A stretch of DNA of 61,619 nucleotides from an uncultured Alphaproteobacteria bacterium. GTDB taxonomy: Bacteria > Pseudomonadota > Alphaproteobacteria > RF32 > CAG-239. Positions 19,446 through 28,864 of the stretch are shown here, in pieces (position 1 is the first letter of the stretch; each line of letters begins with the position of its first letter). The stretch covers positions 1-61,619 of the forward strand of contig CASFSV010000027.1 in the NCBI GenBank assembly GCA_949297415.1. The letters run 5' to 3'. The position numbers were made by a program, and so were the translations under genes. The notes under the pieces were generated by a model that was given only the letters and a program-made list of their open reading frames with translations, made no database searches and was not told the origin of the DNA.

Positions 19446-20225
19446 ATGGTAAAATTTTCTCAAGAAGAAATGCTCCGTTTTGTAGAGTCGGACAAATGCC
19501 GTTGTCAAAATGTATACAAAGGGAATGGTTTTCAAGTATTTGTTAAGAGCAAAATCGATAAAGAACAGATAAATATTTTCGCCTTTGATAATGTTCCGCA
19601 AGGTATAAAAATCATAACCGAAGATATTTATAGGGAAAATCTGAAGTTTGCGGTAGAAAAAAGTGCAGAAAAAAATCGTTTCATAGATTTTAACGAATAT
19701 GTGATAAGTCTGCCTAGCAGTAAGAAAAATCCTGAGCAGGTTGATTTTTCCGAAGCTCATCTGTATAGAAAAAAAGGCGCTGTTGTTGGCAAGATTTCTC
19801 CCCAAGTATCCAATTTGGGGGAAGAATATTGCAGCAAGTTGGTTGTCATAGACCACAAATTGATAATCATTTGCAATTACTATAGAACGAAAGTTCTGTG
19901 CGTCATTGAAGATGAATTGCGACTTATTCCGCTCAATATTGCGGAACAGTTGTTAAGAACGCTGGACTTGAATTGGAAAACCTTAGAAAATTTGGATGCA
20001 AGCTATCCGCTTGAAGACTGGACATTTCAAAATGGTCTGCTGATAAATGCGCACACCATGAGCGTTCCAAGTACTTTGCAGTTCTATTTTTACAAATCGC
20101 GTCGTCGCGGTAGACAAGTGGACAACATAAAAGCAAATATGGACTTTACCAAATTGGTCAAAATACTGACCAGAGATGAAAAGGGTGAAGCTCAGATTTC
20201 GTATGTAGATTCGAAACATATCTGA
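19446..20225 (+). CDS. Hypothetical protein, 259 residues
   Basis: A soluble, mixed alpha/beta protein I do not recognise. It has no signal peptide or membrane segment. An ATG at 19439 lies in a different frame. No Shine-Dalgarno is present; the leader has the AT-rich type shared by other unknown genes, with TTTTTATG at 19413-19420 and TTTAAA after it. A strong hairpin terminator follows the stop within 20 nt. Confidence 0.6.
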   Translation: MVKFSQEEMLRFVESDKCRCQNVYKGNGFQVFVKSKIDKEQINIFAFDNVPQGIKIITEDIYRENLKFAVEKSAEKNRFIDFNEYVISLPSSKKNPEQVDFSEAHLYRKKGAVVGKISPQVSNLGEEYCSKLVVIDHKLIIICNYYRTKVLCVIEDELRLIPLNIAEQLLRTLDLNWKTLENLDASYPLEDWTFQNGLLINAHTMSVPSTLQFYFYKSRRRGRQVDNIKANMDFTKLVKILTRDEKGEAQISYVDSKHI

Positions 20226-20243
20226 CGTACTGAGCCGCTCATA

Positions 20244-20273
20244 AAAAAAGCACCTGTAAAAAAGGTGCTTTTT
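20244..20273. terminator. Bidirectional terminator between convergent genes
   Basis: AAAAAGCACCT and AGGTGCTTTTT form a perfect stem with A- and T-runs on both sides, between a plus-strand and a minus-strand gene. Confidence 0.85.
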
Positions 20274-20286
20274 GTATGTGAAAGTT

Positions 20287-22563
20287 CTAAGCCTTATCTA
20301 TTCCACGCTGTTTAACCAAAAAGAAACGGAATTTATTTTTTAAGAGCGAAATTTTTTGTGCAGATTTTCTCTGAGAAGCCAGAGAAACACGAGATTTTGA
20401 GGAAACAACTCGTGAAGTTTTGGTAAACGCTTGTTTTGATACGGCTGTTTTTTGCTTGAGTTTCAAAATACCAGACATTAATAGCTGTTTATCGGTTTTA
20501 GGTAAAGGTGTTTGAGCCAACAGTGCAAAGAAATCTTTAATTTTGACACGCAAGGTTTTCTTTTCAGAGCTTGTTTTTTGAGAAAACATAACGGCATTTC
20601 CGTTAGGGGTATAGAGAACTTCTCGAGAAATTATCGGTAAAGGACGAGAAACAGCAGTTTCTGTAATCGGAATATTTGGAGTAACAGATTGCCCGATATT
20701 TGTTGTAATGTGGGCTTTATCCATCGGTTTGATTAAAGAATTTTGAGAAGTACTTGCTTTTCCAAGAGCACTAGCCATAAAGATTTCAGGTTGAGCGGGT
20801 TTAAGGTTAGCAATCGTTGAATTTTGAGGAGTTTGAGCTAAAGAATTCTTGTCTGTACGAATAGGCTTGTTTTTTGCAGAAACATTATGAGTAGGTTGTA
20901 AAGATACTTTTGTAGGCTCAACATCTGCATGAGCAACATATTTCAGACTGCCGTTATCATAAAAACGTTCTATTTTGATAGTTTGATTATCAATTTTCTG
21001 TTTTTCCTTCAATTTTTCAAAATCATCAAAGATTAAGGCAGCAACCAATTTTCCATCTTGATAGGCTTGGTAAGAATGCTTAATACGATTATCTTTTGTA
21101 TCAATAACTGGAACCAGTCCGCTGACAGGCCTACCGTTTTCAATATGGCAGATGATTTTTTTCACTCCCATATCGGACAATTCTTCCAAAGCCGTTAAAT
21201 TTCCGTTTTTATAGGTATAAAGGATAAATCCATGAGGTGCAGGCAAAGCAACCTGTCCATCTACGGCGCGATTATTGTTAAACGAGCAAGAAGCTAACAA
21301 TTTTTTATTTTTATCAAAAAAGCGAAATACGCCGTTTTTGATACCGTTTTGAAGTAATCCATCCTCGTAACTACCGTCAAGATAGACTGTTTTAATTTTA
21401 GAAACACCTTGCGCATCAGGTTGTTGAATAATATCTAAAGCGCCATGCGGATAGAGGTGATAAATATTTTTATCTTTGCGTAAAGTAACGGCGGAATAAA
21501 AAGGCACTTTCATTAAAGGATAAGCTTTATAACCAACGGAAACATCTGCAAGCTGAAACGGTTGAACGCGCTCGTTAAGCGGTCTGTTTTCCCGCTCTTC
21601 AACTAAACGGTTGCCCGTAAAATTAGGAATTTGAATAGAGTGTTTTGAAAATCTTTTGAGTTGACTTTTTTTGTTTACCCAAGTTTCGAAATTAGGAGCG
21701 GAGAGGGATGTTTCCAAATTTGTTGTATCGGTTTGATAAGCTTGTTTAAATTTCTTCAAGAAACGAACATCTTTATAGTTATAGAGTTTAGAAAAATCAA
21801 TACCGCCGATATGGTTCATGGTCTTAATATCGTGAGTAAAATTTTTTTCATAAACCGGAGATTTGAATTCTTTGCGATTAGCTTTTTCGGTCATCGAATT
21901 GTGACGCGGGGCATAGGTGAGGGAAAGATTGTTATTCCAATAACCGGAAACCATTTTGGCAATAAATTCCATTTCAAAATCAAAATCTTTTTTATCTTTA
22001 GAAAGCGGGCGAATAATATCATGATCGACTGCCATGATGTACATTTTGATTTTCGGATCATCAAGCCGGCGTAATTGTTGACGTTGTTCGGGAGATGCAT
22101 TGATATAATCATCACGAAAAGTCAGTAATTGCACGATGCTGGCGGAGATTTCAAAATTATCGCGTCCGGTGCGATATTGCGTAGCCGACATAGGTTTTTC
22201 GAGAACCTCGTTCATCATGCAAATACGATGCCACATTTCATGAGCAACAATATGACGACTGGCCATATAAGACTGATATTCATCACTGTCTTGGTCTAAA
22301 TAAGCAAGCAGCTGAATGATATTAACATCGGGGAGAAATTCACCGTTAGAGAGTTTTGTTTCAACGGAATCCACAACAAAATCAACTTTCAGTTTATCCA
22401 AATCGGGAGAAACGCTTTGCATAAACTGTTTTTTGTAAGCCTCATTACTTTCAATGTTAATTTTTTGCCCATTATCATCTTGCGCGTATAACTCGGAAAC
22501 GCTGCCACCGAATAGGGTAGTAACGGAAATTAAGAAGCCATATTTTAAGTTATCCAGTTTCAA
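20287..22563 (-). CDS. Secreted HExxH (putative zinc metallopeptidase) protein with MORN-like repeats
   Basis: A 758-residue exported protein with a signal peptide (hydrophobic about residues 8-27). HIVAHEMWHRI gives an HExxH zinc motif at residues 108-112, with EISAS about 25 residues later offering a possible third ligand. Residues about 370-560 contain units such as YLDGSYEDGLLQNGIKNGVFRFFD that resemble MORN-2/YwqK repeats. The last 200 residues are low in hydrophobics, very rich in Ser, Lys, Thr and Gln, and end in a basic tail. I do not know the family. The peptidase role is inferred from the HExxH motif and export signal only. Confidence 0.65.
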   Translation of the reverse strand: MKLDNLKYGFLISVTTLFGGSVSELYAQDDNGQKINIESNEAYKKQFMQSVSPDLDKLKVDFVVDSVETKLSNGEFLPDVNIIQLLAYLDQDSDEYQSYMASRHIVAHEMWHRICMMNEVLEKPMSATQYRTGRDNFEISASIVQLLTFRDDYINASPEQRQQLRRLDDPKIKMYIMAVDHDIIRPLSKDKKDFDFEMEFIAKMVSGYWNNNLSLTYAPRHNSMTEKANRKEFKSPVYEKNFTHDIKTMNHIGGIDFSKLYNYKDVRFLKKFKQAYQTDTTNLETSLSAPNFETWVNKKSQLKRFSKHSIQIPNFTGNRLVEERENRPLNERVQPFQLADVSVGYKAYPLMKVPFYSAVTLRKDKNIYHLYPHGALDIIQQPDAQGVSKIKTVYLDGSYEDGLLQNGIKNGVFRFFDKNKKLLASCSFNNNRAVDGQVALPAPHGFILYTYKNGNLTALEELSDMGVKKIICHIENGRPVSGLVPVIDTKDNRIKHSYQAYQDGKLVAALIFDDFEKLKEKQKIDNQTIKIERFYDNGSLKYVAHADVEPTKVSLQPTHNVSAKNKPIRTDKNSLAQTPQNSTIANLKPAQPEIFMASALGKASTSQNSLIKPMDKAHITTNIGQSVTPNIPITETAVSRPLPIISREVLYTPNGNAVMFSQKTSSEKKTLRVKIKDFFALLAQTPLPKTDKQLLMSGILKLKQKTAVSKQAFTKTSRVVSSKSRVSLASQRKSAQKISLLKNKFRFFLVKQRGIDKA

Positions 22564-22690
22564 TTTGACTCCGTATAAATAAGCAAACCAAAAGCAAGAT
22601 GAGTTTTATAATCTTATCTTTAGCGGCAGAATAGCACAAAAAAACAGTAGCGTCAATGTGTTTTTGTCAAAAAACGTCTGAAATAACAAA

Positions 22691-22724
22691 AAATAAGGCA
22701 GCTACAATCAATAACCGCCTTATT
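22691..22724 (-). terminator. Terminator of htpG
   Basis: On the minus strand AATAAGGCGG and CTGCCTTATTTTTT form an imperfect stem with a T-run just after the htpG stop. Confidence 0.6.
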
Positions 22725-22743
22725 AGAAAGAAAAACAGCAGAA

Positions 22744-24582
22744 TTATATTGCTTTTAAGATAAATTCGCTAAGTTTTTCGTTAAACAAACTCGGGTTAGA
22801 AACAGCTTCACCTTCGGCGATTTTAGCTTGCTCAAGAATAAGCTGAGCGGCATCTTTGACTTCTTCGGCTTTATCTTGATTACCCATCAGTTCCGCTAAT
22901 TTAATGATAAGTGGATGATAAGGGTTAATAAGTAAAATACGTGTACTGTCAAAGTTTGTTTTTTGTTGATGATTACGCATCAAGCGTTCAAGGTGAATGC
23001 TCATCTGCCCATCTTCGACCGTGAGAGAAGCAGGGCTCTTAGTCAGTTTTTCGGTAACATCAACTTTACCGACTTCTTCTTTGAACCATTCGCCCATCTT
23101 ATCGCACAAATCTTTTAAGCCTTTTTCATCAGCTTTAGGTGTTGTGCGCTCAATATCTAATTTCATATCAGCCTGAGAGATATGTTTAAGATCGTGTCCT
23201 TTATAAGAGAGTAGGGTTTGTGTCCAGAATTCATCAATCGGATCCGTTAAGAGCAAAACTTCAATATTCTTTTCGCGGAAAGCTTCCAACAGCGGGTTGC
23301 AAGCCAAAGTTTTGGCATCATCACCGGTAATATAGTAAATGGCCTTTTGTTCCTTATCCATTCTTTCTATATAAGCATCAAGAGAGGTTAATTTACCGTC
23401 ACTTTTTGTGGAGTAGAAACGAGATAAACCTGCAACTTCTTCGCGGTTAGAAAAGTCCTCGTAAATACCTTCTTTGAAAGCAATACCGAAAGCGTTCCAG
23501 AATTTAGCATAATCTTCTTCATTTTCGGCACGTTTTTTAAGTTCTTTGAAAATTCTCGAAACCGTACCTTGTCTGATTTTAGCAATTAAAGCGCTTTGTT
23601 GTAACATTTCACGAGAGATATTGAGCGGTAAATCGGCACTATCAATAACCCCTTTAACAAAGCGGAGATACATCGGCATCAAGCCTTCAACTTTATCGGA
23701 AATAAAGACTTTGTTGACATAAAGTTTAATACCGGTTAAGCGATCCGGCTGGAATAAGTCATAAGGCGCTTTGGAAGGAATAAAGAGCAATCCTGTATAC
23801 TCAATGCTTCCTTCCGCCTTAAAGTGCAAAGTCATCCACGGTTCATCAAAATTTTTGGTAACGTGCTGATAAAAATCTTTATATTGTTTTTCGGTAATAT
23901 CAGCTTTATTGCGTGTCCAAAGAGCAGAAGCGGTATTAACGGTTTCTTCGCCGGCTTCACCCAAATTTAATACAATCGGATAATCAATATGCTCGGAGTA
24001 GGTATGGATGATATTGCGCAAATAAATAGTATCGGTATAGTCGGTAGCATCATCTTTTAAGAAAAGTTTGATGTCTGTACCATTTGTATCACGTTCCGCA
24101 TCAGAGATTTCAAATCCGTCAACACCGTTAGAAACCCATTTATAAGCTTTATCGCAGTCTACACGTTTTGTAATAATTTCGACTTTTTGAGCAACCATAA
24201 AAGCGGAATAAAAGCCGACACCGAATTTACCGATTAGATCGACAACGGAAGTATTTTCTTTTGTATTCTGTAAAAATTCTGCAGTACCGGATTTGGCGAT
24301 AGTCCCGATATGGTTAATAAGATCATCGCGGTTCATACCGATACCGTTATCAGAAATTGTGAGTGTTTTATGGTCTTTATCCGGTGTGATGGTAATTTTA
24401 TAAGCGGCATCTGGTTTAGCCAAATCCGGATTGATAAGGCGCCAATATTTTAATTTATCCAAAGCATCGGATGCGTTAGAAATAAGTTCTCTCAAAAAAA
24501 TATATTTTTCGGAATAGAGAGAATTAATCACAATATCCAGCAGTTTATTAACTTCGGTTTTAAACTCAATTTTTTCAGCCAT
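22744..24582 (-). CDS. htpG: Molecular chaperone HtpG (Hsp90)
   Basis: A 612-residue bacterial Hsp90. The N-terminal GHKL ATPase domain shows ELISNASDALDKL (about residues 33-45), DNGIGM (about 79-84) and GKFGVGFYSAFMV (about 118-130). The middle and C-terminal dimerisation domains are complete. AAGGGAG precedes the start. A heat-shock-type promoter lies 45 nt upstream of the start codon, in keeping with known regulation of htpG. Confidence 0.97.
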   Translation of the reverse strand: MAEKIEFKTEVNKLLDIVINSLYSEKYIFLRELISNASDALDKLKYWRLINPDLAKPDAAYKITITPDKDHKTLTISDNGIGMNRDDLINHIGTIAKSGTAEFLQNTKENTSVVDLIGKFGVGFYSAFMVAQKVEIITKRVDCDKAYKWVSNGVDGFEISDAERDTNGTDIKLFLKDDATDYTDTIYLRNIIHTYSEHIDYPIVLNLGEAGEETVNTASALWTRNKADITEKQYKDFYQHVTKNFDEPWMTLHFKAEGSIEYTGLLFIPSKAPYDLFQPDRLTGIKLYVNKVFISDKVEGLMPMYLRFVKGVIDSADLPLNISREMLQQSALIAKIRQGTVSRIFKELKKRAENEEDYAKFWNAFGIAFKEGIYEDFSNREEVAGLSRFYSTKSDGKLTSLDAYIERMDKEQKAIYYITGDDAKTLACNPLLEAFREKNIEVLLLTDPIDEFWTQTLLSYKGHDLKHISQADMKLDIERTTPKADEKGLKDLCDKMGEWFKEEVGKVDVTEKLTKSPASLTVEDGQMSIHLERLMRNHQQKTNFDSTRILLINPYHPLIIKLAELMGNQDKAEEVKDAAQLILEQAKIAEGEAVSNPSLFNEKLSEFILKAI

Positions 24583-24633
24583 AATAAAACACTCCCTTAA
24601 AAAGGTTAAATTGTTTACATCAATTTACGACTA

Positions 24634-24662
24634 ATATAGGGAGCAACAAAGTCTATCGCAAG
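24634..24662 (-). promoter_or_regulatory. Sigma-32 (RpoH)-type promoter of htpG
   Basis: On the minus strand CTTGCGA is followed after 14 nt by CCCTATAT, close to the RpoH consensus CTTGAAA-N(13-15)-CCCCATNT. Transcription would start near 24627, giving a leader of about 45 nt. Confidence 0.7.
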
Positions 24663-24701
24663 AGGTGAAAAAAGAAAATGTCGTGATTTTAATAATAAAA
24701 C

Positions 24702-24730
24702 ATAAAAAAAGCGACGCTTAAACGCCGCTC
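24702..24730 (-). terminator. Terminator of the ankyrin-repeat gene
   Basis: On the minus strand GAGCGGCG and GCGTCGCTTTTTTT form an imperfect stem with a T-run, within 50 nt of the stop. Confidence 0.6.
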
Positions 24731-24749
24731 AAACAAAAATCAGGCAACA

Positions 24750-25367
24750 TTAGAAGTTATAATCATAATTAAAGTCGTCATCGAAACTATCATCCAATAA
24801 AGGTTCGTCATTTTCTTTTTTACCGAGATATCTTGCGCCGGACTGCTCAAGGAATTGAACAATTTCTTTATATCTGTATTTATTTGCAATATCCAAAGCG
24901 CTTTCACCTTTTGCGTTTCTAAAATTAACGTTAGCACCTCTGTTAACTAACAATTCAACTGTAAACCGTTTACCGTTTTTAGCAGCAACCATAAGAGGAG
25001 TCATGCCATCTAAATCAGGCATATTTATGTTTGCTCCGGCATCTAGGAGTGCGCTGATAACATCATTATAACCGCCGAGAGCCGCACGGTGCAAAGCCGT
25101 ACCGCCTTGATAATACCGTTTATCGACTTTAGCCCCATTATCAATTAAATACTCAACAAAACCGGCTTTACCGGAAGCTGCAGCAATCATTAACGGACTA
25201 TATCCATCCAAATCCTGTTCATCAATATCATATCCGAGCATAACCAAATCTGAAAAAGCTTTTTTATCTTCCCGATTGATAATATCATAAATAGTATCGG
25301 CAGCTTTAACCTGAGAGGATAAACAGGAAAGAACTGCAAGAAATAAAGCAAATAATTGACACTTCAT
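24750..25367 (-). CDS. Secreted ankyrin-repeat protein
   Basis: The chosen start (MKCQLFALF) has a GGGGTG site and gives a 205-residue protein with a clean signal peptide ending near KAADT; the longer in-frame extension upstream is hydrophobic and unlikely. Four to five ankyrin repeats follow: DLDGYSPLMIAAASGKAGFV, GGTALHRAALGGYNDVI, LDGMTPLMVAAKNGKRFTV and AKGESALDIANKYRY. The C-terminus is very acidic. Such proteins mediate protein binding in the periplasm or outside the cell; the partner is unknown. Confidence 0.85.
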   Translation of the reverse strand: MKCQLFALFLAVLSCLSSQVKAADTIYDIINREDKKAFSDLVMLGYDIDEQDLDGYSPLMIAAASGKAGFVEYLIDNGAKVDKRYYQGGTALHRAALGGYNDVISALLDAGANINMPDLDGMTPLMVAAKNGKRFTVELLVNRGANVNFRNAKGESALDIANKYRYKEIVQFLEQSGARYLGKKENDEPLLDDSFDDDFNYDYNF

Positions 25368-25484
25368 AGCGTTCACCCCAATAACGGATAATATTAAACT
25401 ACTATACAATAGCCGGCATAAAGTAAAGATTTTGTTAAAAAATATGAAATAGATAAAAGATAAAAAAATATCGGGAATAGTGTA

Positions 25485-25513
25485 TTGACAAAAGATATAT
25501 TTTCGGCAATAAT
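25485..25513 (+). promoter_or_regulatory. Sigma-70-type promoter of the two-HEPN gene
   Basis: TTGACA, a 17-nt spacer and AATAAT lie about 35 nt before the start codon of the following gene. The -35 is perfect and the -10 is weak. Confidence 0.5.
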
Positions 25514-25547
25514 AAAAAAATTGCAACGAAAGAAATGAAGAAAAGAA

Positions 25548-27824
25548 ATGTCAGCCAAACTAGATATGACCCAAATATATGCCGCCACAATACCGGCCAA
25601 GAGTAAACAGAATTTGTTAGCTGTATATAAGGACTACATAAGCTTAGTCCGAAATTTGGAATATATAGTAAAAAGGTACCGTCCAAGTCATTTGGCAGGT
25701 TATCAAATTTTGCAAATCTATGGAGATAAAAAGGAAGAAAATCCATGGAGTATAGAGGACATCAGTAAAGAAGAAAAGGAATTATATCTAAGTTTTGTAA
25801 ATAATGAATATTCGTCCACGAAAAAGCATTATTGCTTTGTCAGCATTGATCATACATCAACAAAATTTAAGAATATAGGAAAGAGCATAATATCGGCACC
25901 GGATAGTTATGCAGTAAATACGAACAGTCAATCATTGCCTGTCAGGGTGGAACGATATGTAGCGGCGTATCCCAAAGAAACAAAATTAAAAGAAGCGGAA
26001 TTTTTAGTTGCCGGCCGTTGGAAGATGAAATATCAATACGAAACAAACGACCAAAGTTTAAAAGAAGCCTTTGATGACGAAGTATTAGAAAAACGTTTTA
26101 AGAGCATAATAGATGTATTAACATTACTTCCGGAAGATAAAGATACATACAGTGAAAGAGAACTGATGGATGCTCAAACGGAAGCCATGTCTTCAGCCTT
26201 AATCAATCCGTTTGAAAATGTATTATTAGGTACATTAACAACACTATCGGAAGAAAGCAATAAAATTATCAAAAAGCTATTAGGTCTGCGCGCCGGAGAA
26301 AATTACATATCACAAGCCGAAAAAGAGGGGCTAATACCATCAGCCGCCGCATTTCAAGATTATCAAAATATCCGCCATTTGATGCACCATCAATGGGATA
26401 CTTTAGATGGATTAGGAAAGTTTAACAATATAGAAAATATCAAGAATGCGAGTGTTCGTCGCCGGTATCTAGATTCATATTGCCACCTATGTGATAAATC
26501 TCTGGTAGAAAGAGTAAAGTCGTATGTTGAGGTAGCGAACAATATGTCTACGCTGGTAGCGACGTTAAATCCAGATTTGTTGATACGCGAAGAAAGCGAA
26601 AGTAATTCGAAATTTATCAATCGAGCCAAACAATATGCCAAAGAGCATCCTGATGCCCAAATAATGTTGGAAACAAATTATCAAGCGGATTCAGATAAGA
26701 AAGAGGCCTTGATAAAGAATGCACAAAAAGTTTTGCCGCAAGCCGAGATAATAGATGTATGCGGAATGGATATAGAAAGTTTTTTAGATCGCGTTACGGT
26801 ATATTTATATCGTAAAAATTATCTGGAGATATTCCAACAGGTAGAAAACAGATTAAGTCAACATTGCTTATTTTACGGTAAGAACATACCGCCGTCAGCC
26901 GCTTTAACATATTTTAAGAATTGTAAACTGATAAATCCTAAAGAAGCAGAAAGTTGGAGTGAATATAAACAACTGCGTAACGATTTAAGCCACGGATATT
27001 TGAATGAAGACCTAAGACAAAGGTTAGAGAAACTCTTTCCTAAGTTTATGGAATCAGCAATTTCTCTGGCAGAAAGGGTAGAAGCTCAAAGTCCAGTCGT
27101 CAGTTTGTTGCATGATAATATTTATCGAGCCTACCATGCAAATGGTAAAATTGTAGACATAGACTATGCCAGTCAAAAGATAGTCAATATTGAATATCCA
27201 ACGCGTTCGAAACCAAAATCGGATAATAAAAAGGATAAAACCTCACCAGGAATGTCTTATTCCAAAAAAGTCTATATGGAAGAATATAGTAATGGTATCC
27301 GAATAGGCGTGAATAAAACAGACATAACAAGTTGTCGTCTACCAAACGGATTAACAATAGATATAGAGCGCAAGCATATAAGCTATCCTGACGGCAGTCG
27401 TTTATACTTTAATAGCGGAGACCATATCTGTTTGACATTGAAAAACAATATCAAGTTGATGATGGATAAGAAATTATATGTGCAGAATTACATCAACAAC
27501 GGCAAATCAGTAACCATAAGTAAAAACGAAAATCTGAAGTTCCCGAATGGTCATGGAATAATGATAGATAAGAAAGGAAATTGGGAAAAAGAAGAATTTG
27601 TCGGAAGTAAAGGCAAGGTTGTGAAAGTAAAAACGGAAGTAGAAAAAGAAGGAATTTCACTAAAAATAAATGATGGTACGATTATTATCGCATCAAACAA
27701 CAGTCTGCAAGTAGCGCACAATCAAATACCATTAACATATGCAACCCGCAAGAAGTTTGTTGAAAGTTATGACAAAGAAGTAGCGTTAGATTTATTAAAA
27801 ATAAAAAAAGGCAAAGAAAAATAA
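25548..27824 (+). CDS. Large protein with two HEPN-type Rx4H motifs
   Basis: A 758-residue soluble protein of no family I recognise. Two motifs match the HEPN ribonuclease signature R(N/H/Q)xxxH: IRHLMHHQW (R276, H281) and QLRNDLSHGYL (R477, H482), each within helical sequence as in true HEPN domains. The second is a textbook match. Residues about 560-758 are beta-rich with short NG-containing units. There is no signal peptide. It is a lone gene with its own promoter and a strong terminator, lying just before a phage-derived cassette. HEPN proteins are usually RNases of toxin-antitoxin, Abi or Cas13-type systems. Function here is inferred from motifs only; no antitoxin-like partner or CRISPR array is adjacent. 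Confidence 0.65.
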   Translation: MSAKLDMTQIYAATIPAKSKQNLLAVYKDYISLVRNLEYIVKRYRPSHLAGYQILQIYGDKKEENPWSIEDISKEEKELYLSFVNNEYSSTKKHYCFVSIDHTSTKFKNIGKSIISAPDSYAVNTNSQSLPVRVERYVAAYPKETKLKEAEFLVAGRWKMKYQYETNDQSLKEAFDDEVLEKRFKSIIDVLTLLPEDKDTYSERELMDAQTEAMSSALINPFENVLLGTLTTLSEESNKIIKKLLGLRAGENYISQAEKEGLIPSAAAFQDYQNIRHLMHHQWDTLDGLGKFNNIENIKNASVRRRYLDSYCHLCDKSLVERVKSYVEVANNMSTLVATLNPDLLIREESESNSKFINRAKQYAKEHPDAQIMLETNYQADSDKKEALIKNAQKVLPQAEIIDVCGMDIESFLDRVTVYLYRKNYLEIFQQVENRLSQHCLFYGKNIPPSAALTYFKNCKLINPKEAESWSEYKQLRNDLSHGYLNEDLRQRLEKLFPKFMESAISLAERVEAQSPVVSLLHDNIYRAYHANGKIVDIDYASQKIVNIEYPTRSKPKSDNKKDKTSPGMSYSKKVYMEEYSNGIRIGVNKTDITSCRLPNGLTIDIERKHISYPDGSRLYFNSGDHICLTLKNNIKLMMDKKLYVQNYINNGKSVTISKNENLKFPNGHGIMIDKKGNWEKEEFVGSKGKVVKVKTEVEKEGISLKINDGTIIIASNNSLQVAHNQIPLTYATRKKFVESYDKEVALDLLKIKKGKEK

Positions 27825-27923
27825 ATTTTCAAAACCGTTTCAGAAAGTATTGACAACCCTGACAGAGTAGGATAAAAAAAGAAGAAGAATGGCGAAGTGT
27901 CAAAAAATAAGACATATCGCCCC

Positions 27924-27954
27924 AAAAAGCGCTTAAGAAAAAGCGCTTTTTTTT
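27924..27954 (+). terminator. Terminator of the two-HEPN gene
   Basis: AAAAGCGCTT and AAGCGCTTTT form a perfect 10-bp stem followed by a T-run, separating the upstream gene from the phage-like cassette. Confidence 0.85.
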
Positions 27955-28009
27955 ATGTCCGGAGCAAGAGTAAGAACTTTTGCTCTTTATTTTTATTTAA
28001 AACAGGAGA

Positions 28010-28855
28010 TTGGATATGACAATACAAAACGAATTGAGTAAAGTGGTTTATATAGCAGATGGAAATAATACGACATTTGAAATTCCGTTTTACTTTTTTG
28101 ACAAAGATATAGCTGTTTATTGTAATGATGATACAACAGCGGTACAAGAAACAGATTATACGATAACTAATTATGAGAATAATAACGGCGGAGAGGTTGT
28201 ATTTAAGACCGCTCCTCAATTAGGAACCAAAATAACGATTTTGCGAGATGTTCCGTTAACGCAATTAATAAAATTTCTGGAAGGAGAAGATTTTCCGGCA
28301 GAAGACTACGAAAATTCGTTAGATAAAATGATAATGGCGCTTCAGCAAATAAAAGAAACGACCAAACGAATGTTAACACTGTCTCCTGGAGCCGCAATAA
28401 GTCAGGAAGAATTTTATGCAATAATTAAAAACGTAAATCAAAACATGGAATTTCTGGTAGATTTACCGAATAAATTAGCCGAAATTCAAAAGCTTTATGA
28501 ATCATTTTTCGAAAATGTAAGCGATACGGTACAAGAGGGGGATAAACACCCGATAAGTTCCGAAGGCGTATGGAATTATATCAACGAGAACGGCTACAAA
28601 AAATACAGTAATATTAGCATAGCGACAAACTCAATACAGGAGGATGAAACGTATGAAAACTATTCCTATTGTGCCGAGATAAGTATACCAGAAGCCAAAT
28701 CGACCCATGTGCCGTTAGTTGTGTTTGACATGGAAGCAGCGGAGAGCGGTAACTATGCCCCATTAGCCGAAGCCAAAGACGGAAAAGTTTGCATTTATCT
28801 AAAAGAAAAGCCTGCCACGGAAAGCTTAATTATTCCGTCGCTGGTATTACAATAA
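28010..28855 (+). CDS. Phage tail-fibre N-terminal domain protein (T7 gp17-like)
   Basis: A 281-residue protein whose first 110 residues resemble the N-terminal domain of T7-type tail fibres: VVYIADGNNTTFEIPFYFFD, then an extended segment YTITNYENNNGGEVVFKTAP and ITILRDVPLTQLIKFLEG, which in phages anchors the fibre to the tail tube. A coiled-coil-like segment follows (about 110-180) and then a small beta domain. AGGAGA precedes the start. The gene opens a cassette with holin and spanin genes. Most phage structural genes are missing, so it is a relic or a domesticated module. Confidence 0.7.
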   Translation: MDMTIQNELSKVVYIADGNNTTFEIPFYFFDKDIAVYCNDDTTAVQETDYTITNYENNNGGEVVFKTAPQLGTKITILRDVPLTQLIKFLEGEDFPAEDYENSLDKMIMALQQIKETTKRMLTLSPGAAISQEEFYAIIKNVNQNMEFLVDLPNKLAEIQKLYESFFENVSDTVQEGDKHPISSEGVWNYINENGYKKYSNISIATNSIQEDETYENYSYCAEISIPEAKSTHVPLVVFDMEAAESGNYAPLAEAKDGKVCIYLKEKPATESLIIPSLVLQ

Positions 28856-28864
28856 GGAGGGGAG

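Noticed and set aside
25368..25526. Longer N-terminus for the ankyrin protein
   Set aside because: The internal start has a proper ribosome-binding site and gives a clean signal peptide.
25548..27824. Reading the two-HEPN protein as a Cas13 effector
   Set aside because: The motifs are only 200 residues apart and not near the ends, the protein is short for most Cas13, and no CRISPR repeats are present in the window.
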